From NCBI RefSeq assembly GCF_037975245.1, contig NC_092577.1, positions 28,698,398 through 28,762,397 of the forward strand: a stretch of DNA of 64,000 bases, in the 5' to 3' direction. Positions within the stretch are counted from its first letter, which is position 1. Every line of letters starts with the position of its first letter. Below the pieces are notes generated by a model. The model saw nothing but the letters and a program-made list of their open reading frames with translations. It searched no databases and was not told the DNA's origin. This DNA comes from Apostichopus japonicus. Taxonomy: Eukaryota > Echinodermata > Holothuroidea > Aspidochirotida > Stichopodidae. Below are positions 46,301 to 58,976 of this stretch, piece by piece. Both the position numbers and the translations under genes were made by a program.

Positions 46301-49300
46301 TCTTTGCCCAGGCAAGGCCACCTGGTATTTACAAAGGTCACTACATCAAAGATCTCTTCAAGCAGTATGGAGATGTTAATGATGCTACACCACCACCAGA
46401 ACTCCCTGACTGGTGTACAGGTATGTGTACTAAAGGTGGTGTTATTTGGGTGCTGTACCACCACCAGAACTTCCTGACTGGTGTACAGGGTAGGTGTACT
46501 AAAGGTGGTGTTATTTGGGTGCTGCACCACCACCAGAACTCCCTGACTGGTGTACAGGTATGTGTACTAAAGGTGGTGTTATTTGGGTGCTGTACCACCA
46601 CCAGAACTTCCTGACTGGTGTACAGGTATGTGTACTAAAGTTGTTGTTATTTGAGTGCTGTACCACCACCAGAACTCCCTGACTGGTGTACAGGTATGTG
46701 TACTAAAGTTGGTGTTACTTGGGTGCTGTACCACGACCAGAACTCCCTGACTGGTGTACAGGTAGATGTACTAAAGGTGGTGTTATTTGGGTGCTGCACC
46801 ACCACTGCAATGTCCTGATTGGTGTACAGGTATGTGTACTAAAGGTGGTGTTATTTGGGTGCTGTACCACTACCAGAACTTCCTGACTGGTGTACAGGTA
46901 GGTGCACTAAAGTTGGTGTTATTTGGGTGCTGTACCACCACCACCAGAACTTTTTGACTGGTGTACAGGTATGTATCCAAGGTTGGTGATATTAGGGGGC
47001 TTTACCATCAGCAGGTATGTGAATTAATATAGGTGTTATTAAGAAATTGTTACACCACCAGAACTTCATGACTAGTGTACTTGTATGTTTATTTGAGTTG
47101 GGTGCTCCACTGGTGCTGCACCACTGCCAGACCTATCTGACTGGTGTACATGTAGGTGTATTTGAGTTGGGTGTTCTACTGGTGCTGCAACACTGCCAGA
47201 CCTATCTGAATGGTGTACATGTAGGTGTATTTGAGTTGGGTGTTCTACTGGTGCTGCAACACTGCCAGACCTATCTGAATGGTGTACATGTATGTGTATT
47301 TGAGGCAGGTGTTCTACTGGTGCTGCAACACTGCCAGACCTATCTGACAGGTGTACATATATGTGTATAATAGTTGTGGTATTGGAGTACTGTCTAATCA
47401 GCAGATGTCACTGACTGGTGTACACACATGTGTATTTAAGTTTGGTGTTGTTAGGGTGCTGTGCCATAAGAAGATATCCATGACTAGTGTACAGCTGTGC
47501 TTGTCATCCTTACGTGTGATTCCAGTTTCACACCAACACTGGAATTTCCTGGTTGGTGTTTAGATGTTTCTTATTTTTGAATGAAATGTCACTGCATTGC
47601 TGCGTACCAACACAAGAACATTGTGATTGGCTCAAATGATATAATTTATTCAAATGTACCTATTTTGTCATCTTACTGTTAAACAGCGATATCAGTTTTA
47701 TCTTTGTTATGGTAATTTTCTTCTTTTAGAGAATTTATTCTATATGTGGTGAATCATCCAGCTATTGACAGTTTGTCTCAGTCTTTCCTGCAATTTCTCC
47801 CAATTTGAACTTTGCCCTTGAATCTTGTTGCTAATATAAGGGACATTAATAGTCTTCTTGTGCTTTTGAATTAAAAACATTTTTTAGAAGCAGACGATGA
47901 GGATGAGGAAAGTCCATCTAACGGAGGCATTCCGAGCGCTTCTCCATCTAAAGGGAGGAACAGAGATGCTGTGAATGAAAATAAAGTGGTAAGGGATCAC
48001 TGTTAGGGGTCAAAGTGGGATCAAGTGGATCAAAGTGGTAATGGATCACTCTTGACCATCACTTTAGGCCAATGACATAAGATTATTAAAAATGCTCTAC
48101 ACTGCAAACAAGTGGTAAGGGATCACTGTTAGGGATCAAAGTGGTAAGGGATCACTGTCAGTAACTCTTGACCATCAAGTTAGGCCAATGAAATAAGATT
48201 ATTAAAAATTGCATTACACAATATTTTCTTTCTTTTTCTTTTATACATGGTAATAAATATTGAGGTAGCATTGACTTAAGCATCAAGTGTGTTAGGTGGC
48301 ACCAGGGTTGTCTAGTGGAGACAGCCGTTTAATCATATGCCCTGTTATTCAATTACAAAATTTTCAGCGGCAGTTACAGGGACTGTGTGCTTATGCCACC
48401 TCTTTTGAAGTTTGTTTGGCACTAAGAACTAGCTGCAGATATTATAGCTATCCTCAACACAGGCCTGCACAAAGTGGAAATAATTAACACACTTTACACA
48501 GGGGGTTGTTTTGTGGATTTTACCGATGTATTATTCTCATGCACCGCCATACCAGTAACGATTTCGGTATCTAATGGTGCTTTCGCAACCAGGGGGCCCC
48601 CTCTATCATGAAATCCTGGAACCACCAATGACTATATATAGTAGTGATGAAAGGGCATAGTGTGATGGTTTATGCTTTCTACATTGCAATTAGATGTGTA
48701 ATTTCATCACTACATTACAATACTTAATGCACAACATTAATTTTTAGTATGTTGTAGGGTGTTAAGGACAACATTCAAATTGATGTGTAATATCATCACT
48801 ACTTTACAATATTTAATGCACAACATTAATTTTTAATATTTTGTAGGGTGTTAAGGACAACATTCAATAAGATGTGTAATACCATCACTACATTACAATA
48901 TTTAATGCACAACATTAATTTTTAGTATGTTGTAGGGTGTCAAGGACAACATTCAAATTGATGTGTAATATCATCACTACTTTACAATATTTAATGCACA
49001 ACATTAATTTTTAGTATGTTGTAGGGTGTCAAGGACAACATTCAAATTGATGTGTAATATCATCACTACTTTACAATATTTAATGCACTACATTAAGTTT
49101 TTGTATGTTGTAGGGTGTTAAGGACAACATTCAATTAGATGTGTAATATCATCACTATATTACAATATTAAATGCACAACATTATTTTTTGTATGTTGTA
49201 GGGTGTCAAGGACAACATTCAATTAGATGTGTAATTTCATCACTATATTACAATATTTAATGCACTACATTAATTTTTAGTATGTTGTAGGGTGTTAAGG

Positions 49301-52300
49301 ACAACATTCAATTAGATGTGTAATTTCATCACTATATTACAATATTTAATGCACAACATTAATTTTTAGTATGTTGTAGGGTGTCAAGGACAACATTCAA
49401 ATTGATGTGTAATATCATCACTATATTACAATATTTAATGCACTACATTAATTTTTTGTATGTTGTAGGGTGTTAAGGACAACATTCAATTAGATGTGTA
49501 ACATCATCACTATATTACAATATTAAATGCACAACATTAATTTTTTGTATGTTGTAGGGTGTTAAGGACAACATTCAAATTGATGTGTAATATCATCACT
49601 ACTTTACAATATTTAATGCACAACATTAATTTTTAATATTTTGTAGGGTGTTAAGGACAACATGTACAATAAGATGTGTAATTTCATCACTATATTACAA
49701 TATTAAATGCACCACATTAATTTTTAGTATGTTGTAGGGTGTTATGGACAACATTCAATTAGATGTGTAATATCATCACTATATTACAATATTAAATGCG
49801 CAACATTAATGTTTAGTATGTTGTAGGGTGTTAAGGACAACATTCAAATTGATGTGTAATATCATCACTACTTTACAATATTTAATGCACCACATTAATG
49901 TTTAGTATGTTGTAGGGTGTTAAGGACAACATTCAATTAGATGTGCAATTTCATTAATATAACAATATTTAATGCACAACATTAATTTTTAGTATGTTGT
50001 AGGGTGTTAAGGCCAACATTCAATTAGATGTGCAATTTCATTAATATAACAATATTTAATGCACAACATTAATTTTTAGTATGTTGTAGGGTGTCAAGGA
50101 CAACATTCAATTAGATGTGTAATATCATCACTACATTACAATATTAAATGCACAACATTAATTTTTAGTATGTTGTAGGGTGTCAAGGACAACATTCAAA
50201 TTGATGTGTAATATCATCACTACTTTACAATATTTAATGCAGAACATTAAGTTTTTGTATGTTGTAGGGTGTTAAGGACAACATTCAAATTGATGTGTAA
50301 TATCATCACTACTTTACAATATGTAATGCACAACATTAATTTTTAATATTTTGCAGGGTGTTAAGGACAACATTCAATAAGATATGTAACTTCATCACTA
50401 TATTAAAATATTAAATGCACAACATTAATTTTTAGTATGTTGTAGGGTGTTAAGGGCAACATTCAAATTGATGTGTAATATCATCACTACTTTACAATAT
50501 GTAATGCACAACATTAATTTTTAATATTTTGCAGGGTGTTAAGGACAACATTCAATAAGATACGTAACTTCATCACTATATTAAAATATTAAATGCACAA
50601 CATTAATTTTTAGTATGTTTTAGGGTGTTAAGGGCAACATTCAAATTGATGTGTAATATCATCATAACTTTACAATATTTAATGCACAACATTAATTTTT
50701 AATATTTTGTAGGGTGTTAAGGACAACATTCAATAAGATGTGTAATTTCATCACTATATTTCAACATTTAATGCACGATATTAATTTTTAGTATGTTGTA
50801 GGGTGTTAAGGGCAACATTCAAATTGATGTGTAATATCATCATAACTTTACAATATTTAATGCACAACATTAATTTTTAATATTTTGTAGGGTGTTAAGG
50901 ACAACATGCAATAAGATGTGTAATTTCATCACTATATTACAACATTTAATGCACAACATTAATTTTAGTATGTTGTAGGGTGTTAAGCACAACACTGCTC
51001 TTAGTTCAGGTTTTAGCAAGCACTTGAGATATATTTAAGAATTGACCTTTTAGACACTTTGAGATTCATCAATCAAAGTGGCTTAACTAACTAGTCTAAC
51101 ACACAGACCAGTAGGTCAGTTCTGCAGAAGACCACACAAATGCCATTAGAAAACAAAGACTTTTAGGTCAACAAATAATATATTACAATGCATTTACAAA
51201 CTTGTGGCACTAGGACAAGTGGTGTTGAATGTCATCTAAGGGTACTCTGTTGCCCCCATATGAAGTTAAGAAGATATTTTGGTTGAGTTTAGTGAAATTT
51301 AGAGAAACAACAGGTTAACATAATCAGTAAGTACTTTACTGACTGCTGCCTCAGGGACATTTAGGAGGTAACTTTGGGATGAAGAATAAAATTTTTTTTT
51401 CATAATGTACTTCTCAGGAAAATGAAGACTTCAAAATCAAGGTGCATATTATATCTCCTTAACGCACGACATGGATCTCAATACCCCTGTATACACTACT
51501 ACACTGCCGTAAAATAATAATTTATTACGTTGAAAGTTAAAGAGTGTGTTAAGTTGAATTTTCACCAGTGTGAGAACAGTCGTGTCTGTTTCAAAGAGCC
51601 GTCCAATATTGGAATAGACGTGGAATTTCTATTTTAAACGTTCTTCGTCTTTTCTAGTTCATGGAAGGTGTCAAGGGTGTGGAAATTGTGACAGAGTTTG
51701 AGAAATTGACAAGGCTACGTAGGAAGGTGGAGAGGATGTGTGGGTTCAATAAACATGAGTTTCCTGGCTGTCAACCGGTGTCCATGGACATGCAAAACAT
51801 CGGCCACATTCAACAGATGCATTACAAAGTCAGCTGGAAGGCAGACGGACTCAGGTAAGACGGGATTACGTCTGTTCCGCCCCTCCCCCTCACATGACTA
51901 ATGTTCCCACCATCTGTGCCACCACCATGTGTACATAAACTTCACTGTTTATAACAAACACAAATATTGCGCCCTTCCTTAAATTGTCAGTGTCCCTCCC
52001 CCCCCCTCAGAATTCACGGCTGCTAGCCTGGTGGTAAGACGATATATACACAGATACACATAACCTGGGCTTCCAGTGTTAGTTCTTTTTGGTCTGGTAT
52101 TGTATCCTAAATACTACCAGATATGCTCCAGTAGTTAAGTGGAAATGTTTCCCAGAGTATTATTTTTTGGATAAAAAAGTTGCTTTTTAGACTTTTTTGC
52201 ATTTTGCCTTGCAAGGTTATAAAATATTACAGGGTTTGCCACAGCTCTAAATGAGCAGATTACAGCCAGTCTCATTATAACTCTGTGATATGTTTCTTGG

Positions 52301-55300
52301 TATGTAACACTCTTTAATTGTTATATAGTTTTTTGTTGTTGAAATATCTCTTTTTTACCAAATTTCCAGAAAGCACTTTTCTATCACACTATAATTTGAT
52401 GCCAATACTAAAGACAACAATGTGCATAGCTACCATGAAACTAAAGATGGAAATATAATGAGACAGTAAAACATATTGATCACTATGATTGAAAGAAGGA
52501 AAATGTGGCTCCTCTCTCATAATTGACATTTGATATTGGACATTTTGCAAAGAGAAGCTATTTTGAAGCCCTCTGTTGATAGTTATCAAATAGTATGTAC
52601 TTGTTTCATTTGAGGAATTATGGTTGTTCGGATGAGGGTTGGAAGGGGTGGGGGGGGAGGATGGGGAGGGAGTTGAACAAGCTTTACTTGTTAGGTGTCT
52701 GCTTCCTATCTAGTGGGTTGGGCAGGAGGGGGTGGGGATGGGGCAGCAAGGTTTAACAGGTGGTGTTTCCACTTGGGGTCAATCACATTATTTTGAACAT
52801 TCATTTCTTTCTTCCTTCCTCTTCTGATACAGGTATATGTTATTAATTGACGGTGCGAGGCAAAACTACTTTTTTGACCGCGACCACACAATTTTCTCCG
52901 CTCCAGTCTTCAAATTTCCAAAGCGGAAGAGCGAAGGATTTCTGTCTGATACGCTAGTCGACGGGGTGAGTTTATCAAATTGATCGTCCAAGTTAGTAGG
53001 CAACAACACAACTCAGCCAATTCATGCCCTTGTTTCCCTTCATTCTATGGAAGAGAGAAGAGAATGTCAGACTAGCAGGTAGAGACAAATCCACAAAAAA
53101 ACAACCAAATGCGATCGTCAACCGGTAGAATAAGTTGTAAAGTTTCCCTATAAATCAATTGTTAAGAGGGTATGTACCTTTGTTATTAAAGAGGTGGAAC
53201 ATGGTGACCCCTAAGTATGCTAGAGAGGCTGGAAATGATGACAAATTGTATCATTTGAAGATATTTTTACTATCTCTCACCGAGAGCAATTTTCCCAGTC
53301 AAAGAAGAAGATATGTTTGTTACTTGTATAATGAGCCTGCTTAGGCAGCAGACCTATACTAAGTGGTGTCATGATTAGATATATTATTAAAATAATAATA
53401 ATCTGTGTTTATTTAAGTTGGGATGTTGGGGGATGAGTACACTCCCCAATTTCCCCACAACCTACATGTCATTATGATGGGAACTATACACAAAATGCAA
53501 CTCAATTAAAATTTCACTTATTTTTACAATTATCTCCATTTCTCACCAGGAAATGATCACTGACACAGATGACGATGATAATCCAGTCCCGAGGTTTCTC
53601 ATATACGACATTGTGCAATTTCAGGTAACTTCCAATCACCTTGACATTGTCAATAGGCAGACTATGAGGGGGGAGGGGGTAGGTTGGGGGAGGGTGGGGT
53701 ACGTGACCTAAGAGTGGGTTGTGAATACGTGTGGTGGGTTGTTGAATTCTTTGAGACATCTCTATATTTATTGGTATTATTGAATCAAGAAAAAGGAGAC
53801 ATGTCCCCTGTCCCCTCCGGCCAATCTATGCCAACTATTTTTTGGCTATTTCCAACTTTTTTTTCTATTTCTTCTTTTTTTTCTATTTTTATCAGAAAAC
53901 TCACTTCCACTTCTTCTTCTCCTCCTCTCTTTTAACCAGGGCGAGGAAGTTGGTAAGATGAATTACGATGTAAGGTTACAGTGCATACAGAAGGAGATAA
54001 TCAACGTCCGACACGAATACATGCAGAAAGGCTGGATCAACAAACAACAGGAGCCATTCAGTATCAGACGCAAGGAATTCTGGGACATTACCAAGACCAA
54101 AAATGTAAGGGACATTTGTATCTTGACACCCGTTAGGCTAGATGCTTCCCCAGTCCTTCGTCGGCCAACTCTCTTATCAGTGGTCGTTATGTGTGTAGTT
54201 TGGTTTTTGTTCTTGTCAGTCCCCGCTGGTACAGTATATTTAAAGGAAGGACAAGTGTATTCTTGCTGATGAAATCTTTTTATTTCCAAAAGTTGAAGAA
54301 GCTACAAAGATAGGAGCTCAACCAGGGGTCGGCACGAAATGGATCTTCCGGGACCTCCACAGTTAAATTTTGTACCCAATATTTGGGTCCCAACACTCAG
54401 AAATGGAAATATAGGACTATTAGTCTTATTTAATTAAATAAATGCAAAGAAAAGATTAGAAAAGTTGTCAATACTTTTCATCCATATGTCAAAAGTAGGC
54501 CATAACCCTTTATTCCAGCTCCCCTAAACTGTACATATTTCATGTTTTTACTGGTCATAAGTTTTCTACAGGCTGCCTAAATATGGTCTTGAAGCATTTG
54601 CTGTGACAGCATCATGTAGCCAGTGGGCTACAGCTTGCCCACTCATGAGCTAAACCGGCATGTTACCTTTCATTCTATGTGTCATAGATATAATTAAATT
54701 CAGTATCCCTTGAATGTAGTGAATGATAGGGCTAAAGTGGTTTTAACTCTCGACCCTGCTTCATGGATATGTTTACAAGAAACATCGGCCTGGAATATCA
54801 GACTGGATGGCAGTTATTTTAGTACTCTTCAGCAGCTGAAGAACTAAGACGTTGAATGGTTTATAACATATACTTCAAGCAGGATGGCTATGCAATTAAG
54901 AGATTAACCTAATTTCAATTTTTTTTATTACTGTTTGGAAGACCATTTCAGATGGGGAAATCTGTTGATTTCTCCCCAAATGAAAAATCTATCTTTCTTT
55001 AGCCTACCAGGGCTTTAACCCTTGACCTTCCAGATGGTACGTTTCATGGCTTCTAATGCCACCACCTTTGTCCACTCGACTATAGCAACGGTCATTGGTT
55101 TTTAACCAAAAATTTGTTTTCTTCACAGTCAATTTATGTGAATATTCTTGTTTTTTTTTTCTCTTTGTGTTTTTAGATTCTCACAGGTCACTTCTCAAAG
55201 CAAATATCACATGAGACGGATGGACTTATCTTCCAACCTTTCAAAGAGGTAATTAATTAAAAATAAATAACTTTTTCTCTGCTGTTCATCAAATTGTATT

Positions 55301-58300
55301 TCCGGCTTATTATTAGGGATATGTAGAGACTATGTATATGCAGGATATGTAGAGGCTAGGTATGTAGGATATGTAGAGGATATATAGGATGTTTATAGAG
55401 AATATATGTTGGATATATGAATTATATAAGGATATGAAGAGCCTATATATGTAGGATATTTAGGGGATATGTAGAGACTATATGTAGAAGATATGTAGAG
55501 ACCATATGTAGGATATATATAGAGGATATGTAGAGACTATATGTAGAATATATTTAGAGAGGATATGTAGAGACTATATGTAGAGGATATGTAGAGACCA
55601 TATGTAGGATATATTTAGAGGATATTTAAATACTATATGTAGGATATATTTAGAGGATATGTAGAGACTATACGTAGGATATATTTGGAGGATATGTAGA
55701 GAGTATGTATGTAGGATGTGTAGAGGATATGTAGGATGTTTATAGAGAAAAAATGTTGGATATGAAGAGCCTATGTAGGATGTTTATAGAGAAAAAATGT
55801 TGGATATGAAGAGCCTATATATGTAGGATATTTAGAGGATATGTAGAGACTATATGTAGAGGATATGTAGAGACCATATGTAGGATATATTTAGAGAGGA
55901 TATGTAAAGACTATATGTAGGATATATTTAGAGGATATGTAGACTATATGTAGAGGATATGTATATACTATATGTAGGATATATTTAGAGGATATGTAGA
56001 GACTATATGTAGGATATATTTAGAGGATATGTAGACTATACGTAGAGACTATATGTAGAGGATATGTAGAGACTATATGTGGGATATATTTAGAGAAGAT
56101 ATTTAGAGACTATATTTAGGATATACTTAGAGAATATGTAGAGACTATATGTAGAGGATATGTAGAGACTATATGTGGGATATATTTAGAGGATATTTAA
56201 ATACTATATGTAGGATATATTTAGAGGATATGTAGAGACTATACGTAGGATATATTTGGAGGATATGTAGAGAGTATGTATGTAGGATGTGTAGAGCCTA
56301 TGTAGGATGTTTATAGAGAATATATGTTGGATATGAAGAGCCTATATATGTAGGATATTTAGAGGATATGTAGAGACTATATGTAGAGGATATGTAGAGA
56401 CCATATGTAGGATATATTTAGAGAGGATATGTATATACTATATGTAGGATATATTTAGAGGATATGTAGACTATATGTAGAGGATATGTATATACTATAT
56501 GTAGGATATATTTAGAGGATATGTAGAGACTATATGTAGGATATATTTAGAGGATATGTAGACTATACGTAGAGACTATATGTAGAGGATATGTAGAGAC
56601 TATATGTGGGATATATTTAGAGAAGATATGTAGAGACTATATTTAGGATATACTTAGAGAATATGTAGAGACTATATGTAGAGGATATGTAGAGACTATA
56701 TGTGGGATATATTTAGAGAAGATATGTAGAGACTATATTTAGGATATGTTTAGAGATATGTAGAGACTATATGTAGGATATATTTAGAGGATATGTAGAC
56801 TATATGTAGAGACTATATTTAGGATATATTTAGAGAGGATATGTAGAGACTATATGTAGGATATATTTAGAGAGGATATGTAGAGACTATATGTAGGATA
56901 TATTTAGAGGATACAAGGATAGGTGGGGCCTTTTTGTAGGATATGAAGATATAATTATATGTAGAGACTATATATGTCGGATATTTAGAGGATATGTAGA
57001 GACTATATGTACCTTTCCTTTCTTCCTTGATGCTATTGTTTTGTCATTTCTTTTATATCAATCTTTCAGCCTTATTTCCCTGGAAGGTGTCGTATCCTAC
57101 TCAAGTGGAAACCACCCAGTCAAAACTCTGTTGATTTTAGACTGGTGATTACCGAAGTGCAGGCAACTGGGTGAGTCTGACTTATATGTTTGGTCACCAA
57201 CTATGAGAAACCACCAGTTTTCCTTTTTCTCGTTTTTATCATGAACAACACAGAAAATATTGACTTCAAGAGGGGCAAAGTTTTTCTTGCTAGAATAGGA
57301 TTCAAATCATTGGCTACAGGATTACAATTGTCAATTTCTTGATCAATATTGGTGGTGGTGTTTGGTTACCAATCGTTTACTATGGTTACAAACTTTCACA
57401 CTTTACTTGACAACTGCATCTTGAATTTTTGTTTCTTTTTTTAATTCTGGTGTTTGTTCCAACTTTGTCAAATAATGAGAAAATAAGTTTATTGACCAGT
57501 TACCAGGTTCTAATTTTTCTCTTTGTTTTTTTTTCATCTTGAAAATTCTAGATGCTTAAAAGAGAGCAAGGGACTTCTCTATGTGAACCATATGAAGGAA
57601 CCATTCGCACAAATGCCGGTGAGTCGGAATGATCATGCCTTTTATATTACACTGGAAGCACGGTTTGGTCTTGCCTCTTGTTAAGAAGAGTATAAGTTGC
57701 GAAGACAGTATCAACAAAGAACGCATTCTCTACTTTACCGTCAAAACTTTGGCTAAATATGTTCACAAGAAAAATGAAGGAAATGTTTAATTAATGAAAG
57801 ATTACTTTTTGTGCTGTTATTGTTTGTTAGGATTGAAGATATTGAAAATATAGGGTTTTGTTTTGCTACTTTTTCTCACCAACATGTTCTCTGGGATAAA
57901 TTGAAAGACATTGTATATTGTTTGTATATTGTATGTATATTGTATGTATATTGTTTCATTCTATTTTCTTCTCTACCTGTCTGTCTGTCTGTCTGTCTGT
58001 CTGTGGGTCCGTCTGTCGGTCAGGGATCTATCTGGAGTATTACCATTTTTACGTGACATTAGTCTAGCCTTGCTCCGTGTCTACCAAAGTGCATTCTTTG
58101 CCCAATTGTCCATTGTCTTTTTTCCATTGTCCTTTGTCTCTGATCTCTTCTTGTCTCTCTCTGATATGATTGTTATCATTAATTTACAAACACAGATCAC
58201 AAATGCCTTGAAGAAATACAACAAGAAGATCGTCGAATGCAAATTTGATCAAAAGAAGCAGCACTGGGTCTTCATGCGGGAAAGAACGGACAAGAGCTTT

Positions 58301-58904
58301 CCTAACGCTTACACCACTGCTGTTGGTAAGTGATGAAGAACATATAGAAGTAGGATGGCAGAGTTGGGCGGGGGGGGGGGGGGGTTGGGTACAGGGCTGG
58401 GGTGGGGGTGGAGAATGGGGGGCTATATGTAAGTAAAGAACAGGTTGGGGGTGGTGAGCAGGGACGGTGTTAGTGAAAAATGTTGGCATAGGATGGAGGG
58501 GAGAGGGAGGGGCTGGTGATGGGTGCTGTTGGTAAGTGAAACAAGGTAGGTATATGATGAGGGGTGGGGGCAGAAGGAGGAAGACAGGGGGAGTTAAATA
58601 TGTCTATTATCTGATATAAGACTGATCAACAGAAACGGGGATGTATCTCCTCGAGAGAAGAGAACAGAGAGGAGCTCCTCAATACCTGAAGTACCCCTGT
58701 GGGGTGACTATAGGACATTGGCAAAGAGGAGAGGGTAGAGGAGGGGGTCAGAGGAAGGGTTTTTGTGGAGGGGGAGAAGGAGAGGTAAGCTATAGAGTGT
58801 GGCAGCCTTGGGAGTGTGATGAGTAGTGTTGCTGTCCACAAGAGAAGGTTATAGTTGATGTCTTTATTAAGACATTTTGAACATAGTATGGGACTTTTCT
58901 GGGA

Positions 58905-58976
<72 letters not shown>

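Noticed and set aside
47047..47370. 107-residue repetitive ORF
   Set aside because: It is created by the 68-bp minisatellite units in RNGTT intron 4 and has no independent support.
48640..51000. Copies of the RNGTT exon 6 acceptor within the 90-bp repeat (TAG-GGTGTCAAGG)
   Set aside because: Only about ten bases are shared with the start of exon 6 (GGTGTCAAGG) and the flanks differ, so it is probably coincidence, unlike the exon 4 array.
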